A DNA stretch of 36,868 nt from Bacteroidota bacterium (GTDB lineage: Bacteria > Bacteroidota > Bacteroidia > Chitinophagales > Saprospiraceae). A model generated the notes under the pieces. That model did no database searches, was not told where the DNA came from, and saw nothing but the letters and a program-made list of their open reading frames with translations. Location of the stretch: contig JAKOXM010000478.1 of assembly GCA_029781095.1 (NCBI GenBank), forward strand, positions 1 to 36,868, given 5' to 3'. Shown one piece after another: positions 35,134-36,868 of the stretch. Position 1 is the first letter of the stretch. Each line of letters begins with the position of its first letter. The position numbers were made by a program, and so were the translations under genes.

Positions 35134-35871
35134 CTACACTCCGAGCGCCTCGATTACCAGCCGGGCGGTTGCGGCGCCGCTGTACTGCTGTTGGCCCGTG
35201 ATCAGTCGGCCGTCGCGCACCGCAAAAGCCTTGAACATGCCATCAACGATGAAATTGGTACCCGGTATTTTTTTCGCCTCTTCCTCGATCCGGAATGGCT
35301 GGATGCGTTTGCCGACAAAACCGTCGGCAAATTCTTCTTCACTGTCAGCGAAACCGGTCCATGTCTTGCCTTCCACCAACAATTTACCGTCGGAAGTCCT
35401 GGTTTTCAACAAGATACAGGTGGCATGGCACACAATCCCCAGTACCTTTCCTTTTTCGTAAAACGCTGTTACGAGCCTGTGCAGCGGCTCGTTGTCAATG
35501 AAGGTGTACATCGGGGACTGACCACCGGCGAGGAACACAGCATCGTAGGCGTCTGCATCGATGGCCGAAATGGGTCTGGTATTTTCCAGCAGCGCGGCAT
35601 GTTGCGGCGATTTCTTAAAACCCAGCGAGATCAGGTCGTGGGCCGAATATCCGCTCGCGTCTTCGGGGTCGCTGTACCCGTCGGCCTGCAAGGCGCCGCC
35701 GTCAGGGGAATAAATGTCGACTTCATAGCCGCGCTCGGTGAATTCCCAATAAGGGTGGGTCAGTTCGGCCCACCAGAAGCCGATCGGCCAGCCGGTGGTC
35801 TGGCTGATGGAAGGATTGGCGGCGATCAGAGCGATTTTTTTAGGACTTGTAATATTCAGGCTGGCACTCAT
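35134..35871 (-). CDS. DJ-1/PfpI-family protein (second copy)
   Basis: Exact inverted copy of 998-1735: a 245-residue stress or glyoxalase-like protein with the Cys148-His149 nucleophile elbow GIVCHAT. Confidence 0.86.
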   Translation of the reverse strand: MSASLNITSPKKIALIAANPSISQTTGWPIGFWWAELTHPYWEFTERGYEVDIYSPDGGALQADGYSDPEDASGYSAHDLISLGFKKSPQHAALLENTRPISAIDADAYDAVFLAGGQSPMYTFIDNEPLHRLVTAFYEKGKVLGIVCHATCILLKTRTSDGKLLVEGKTWTGFADSEEEFADGFVGKRIQPFRIEEEAKKIPGTNFIVDGMFKAFAVRDGRLITGQQQYSGAATARLVIEALGV

Positions 35872-35903
35872 AACGAACAATGATTTTTAATTGAATGATG
35901 GAA

Positions 35904-35934
35904 CAAAGTTGCAGGCACATACTACCTTTGGCAA
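35904..35934 (-). promoter_or_regulatory. Putative promoter of the PfpI-family gene (second copy)
   Basis: TTG-N20-CAACTTTG on the minus strand, mirror of 935-965. Confidence 0.38.
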
Positions 35935-35965
35935 TATACTTACCTGAAAGTTCCATACTAACTTT
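35918..35965. promoter_or_regulatory. Candidate HxlR operator (second copy)
   Basis: CATACTACCTTT and CATACTAACTTT, the mirror of the left-arm direct repeats, 36 bp apart. Confidence 0.38.
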
Positions 35966-36001
35966 TTTGAAAGTAAACTGAAAACCAATATATTATAAAC
36001 A

Positions 36002-36367
36002 ATGCCGGAATTTTTGCATCAAAAAAAGTTGTATTACAACCCTGTTGAGTTTGCACTCGATCATATCGGCGGCGCCTGGAAAATGCCCATTTTATGGCGA
36101 CTCAATGGCAAGGTGTTGCGCTATGGCGAACTGAAAAAGGACATCCCCCGCGTGACGCACAAAATGCTGACGGCGCAACTGCGCGAACTGGAAAGGGACG
36201 GATTTGTCATCAGAACAGTATATCCGGTGGTGCCGCCAAAAGTGGAATACGCTCTTTCGGAACGCGGTCAAAGAGCCATCCCGATTATTGAGGCGATTCG
36301 CCGCTACGGCCTGGAACTCATGGCTGAGGAAGGAATAAGTGGTTATGACGTACAGACACCCGGATAG
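36002..36367 (+). CDS. HxlR-family transcriptional regulator, cysteine-free (second copy)
   Basis: Exact inverted copy of 502-867: a 121-residue winged-helix regulator with Asn13 in place of the usual sensing cysteine. Confidence 0.88.
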   Translation: MPEFLHQKKLYYNPVEFALDHIGGAWKMPILWRLNGKVLRYGELKKDIPRVTHKMLTAQLRELERDGFVIRTVYPVVPPKVEYALSERGQRAIPIIEAIRRYGLELMAEEGISGYDVQTPG

Positions 36368-36401
36368 CATGGGCGGGCATGGTCAAAAAAACAAGTCAAA
36401 G

Positions 36402-36434
36402 TTGTTTTTTCAATTTGTTTTTTGGATACTTTTG
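36402..36434 (+). promoter_or_regulatory. Promoter of the glycine-rich protein gene (second copy)
   Basis: TTG-N22-TACTTTTG on the plus strand, mirror of 435-467. Confidence 0.48.
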
Positions 36435-36491
36435 CCAAAACCGGAATAATTATTCAGTAAAGTTCATTTCTACAAAACGAATTGCCACATC

Positions 36492-36851
36492 ATGAAGAAC
36501 ACTTTACTCTCCTCCCTGATCACCCTCGTAGTTGGCTTTTTGGCCAATAAATTTTTACCGGCAGGTTCGGCCACCTGGGCTGTTCCCCTCGCCAGCGCTG
36601 CGGCCGGTTTCTTTCTCAAACAAAGCCCCAAAGACGGCGGGTTGTCCGGCTTGCTGGGTGGCGGTGTGCTGGGCGGACTGGCCAGCGCAATGGGCGACGG
36701 CGGCATGGGTTCCATTCTCGGCAGCCTGATGGGCGACGGCGCCAACGGCATGCTCGGATCTATTCTCGGCGGCGGCGTTCTGGGTGGCGCCGGCGGCGGA
36801 ATCGGCGGATTCCTGCAAGGCATGATGAACAAATCGCAGACCGCCTCCTGA
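36492..36851 (+). CDS. Small glycine-rich membrane protein, function unknown (second copy)
   Basis: Exact inverted copy of 18-377: 119 residues, two N-terminal hydrophobic segments and a long Gly/Leu/Ser repeat region. Its stop codon lies 17 bp from the window end. Confidence 0.68.
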   Translation: MKNTLLSSLITLVVGFLANKFLPAGSATWAVPLASAAAGFFLKQSPKDGGLSGLLGGGVLGGLASAMGDGGMGSILGSLMGDGANGMLGSILGGGVLGGAGGGIGGFLQGMMNKSQTAS

Positions 36852-36868
36852 TAAAAAGCAAACACGCA

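Larger units (their letters stand above)
1..36868. repeat. Window-long perfect inverted repeat (two 18,434-bp arms, no spacer)
   Basis: The first 20 bases are the reverse complement of the last 20, the centre reads TTTTCCGCGGAAAA, and every coding frame at a..b recurs at 36869-b..36869-a on the other strand with the same protein. Intergenic stretches compared by eye also match base for base. Each arm carries twelve complete genes and none is cut by either boundary. Natural arms of this size normally have a spacer and some divergence, and long spacerless palindromes are unstable in bacteria, so a library or assembly fold-back is the leading explanation. The unique content should be counted once until reads spanning the axis are seen. 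Confidence 0.98.

Noticed and set aside
1-36868. Composite transposon or integron bounded by inverted repeats
   Set aside because: The repeats are the entire sequence with nothing between them, and no transposase or integrase is encoded.

Overview
The window is one perfect inverted repeat. Base i pairs with base 36869-i from the first base to the last, with the axis between 18434 and 18435 and no spacer. It therefore holds one 18,434-bp stretch of unique DNA written twice, head to head. Every gene in the left arm reappears in the right arm on the other strand, with no insertion, deletion or amino-acid change that I can see. An arm pair of this length, identity and zero spacer is most simply a fold-back artefact (amplification, template switching or assembly through a short palindrome). 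A real inverted duplication or the two strands of a hairpin-ended linear molecule remain possible. Nothing encoded here (no protelomerase, replication, transposase or phage gene) favours those.

The organism looks like a member of the Bacteroidota, perhaps Saprospiria, Cytophagia or Chitinophagia (inference). The reasons are the families present (ThuA/PQQ-dehydrogenase/cytochrome c fusion, DUF3536 GH57 protein, FHS sugar transporter of the GluP type, double-PpiC isomerase), the absence of obvious Shine-Dalgarno sites, several TTG...TAnnTTTG-like promoters, and gaps filled with short palindromic and 8-bp periodic repeats. G+C is roughly in the low fifties by eye.

Layout of the unique arm, from the outer edge to the axis: a small glycine-rich membrane protein (-); an HxlR-type repressor (-) facing a DJ-1/PfpI-family protein (+); an F420-type NADP oxidoreductase (+); a GH57/DUF3536 glycosidase-like protein (-) divergent from recJ (+); a secreted double-PpiC peptidyl-prolyl isomerase (+) converging on a GluP-like sugar transporter (-); a sugar nucleotidyltransferase (+) converging on a Gfo/Idh/MocA oxidoreductase that follows an FGE-like (SUMF1-fold) protein in one operon (-); and a 1177-residue ThuA/PQQ-dehydrogenase/PKD/cytochrome c/CBM6-like protein (+) ending 47 bp from the axis. 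The right arm repeats this order in reverse.

Functionally the outer third looks like a small electrophile or redox-stress cluster, the middle holds DNA repair (RecJ) and envelope protein folding (PpiC), and the inner third is sugar-oriented: uptake, nucleotide-sugar synthesis, sugar oxidoreduction and extracytoplasmic PQQ-dependent sugar oxidation. The most distinctive non-coding signal is the repertoire of gap elements: two palindromes sharing ACACAGATT, a 26-bp-arm hairpin flanked by 8-bp arrays, a nine-copy 8-bp array, a triplicated 13-mer and a CGCAAAG element. I found no defence system, CRISPR array, rRNA, tRNA or mobile-element gene.
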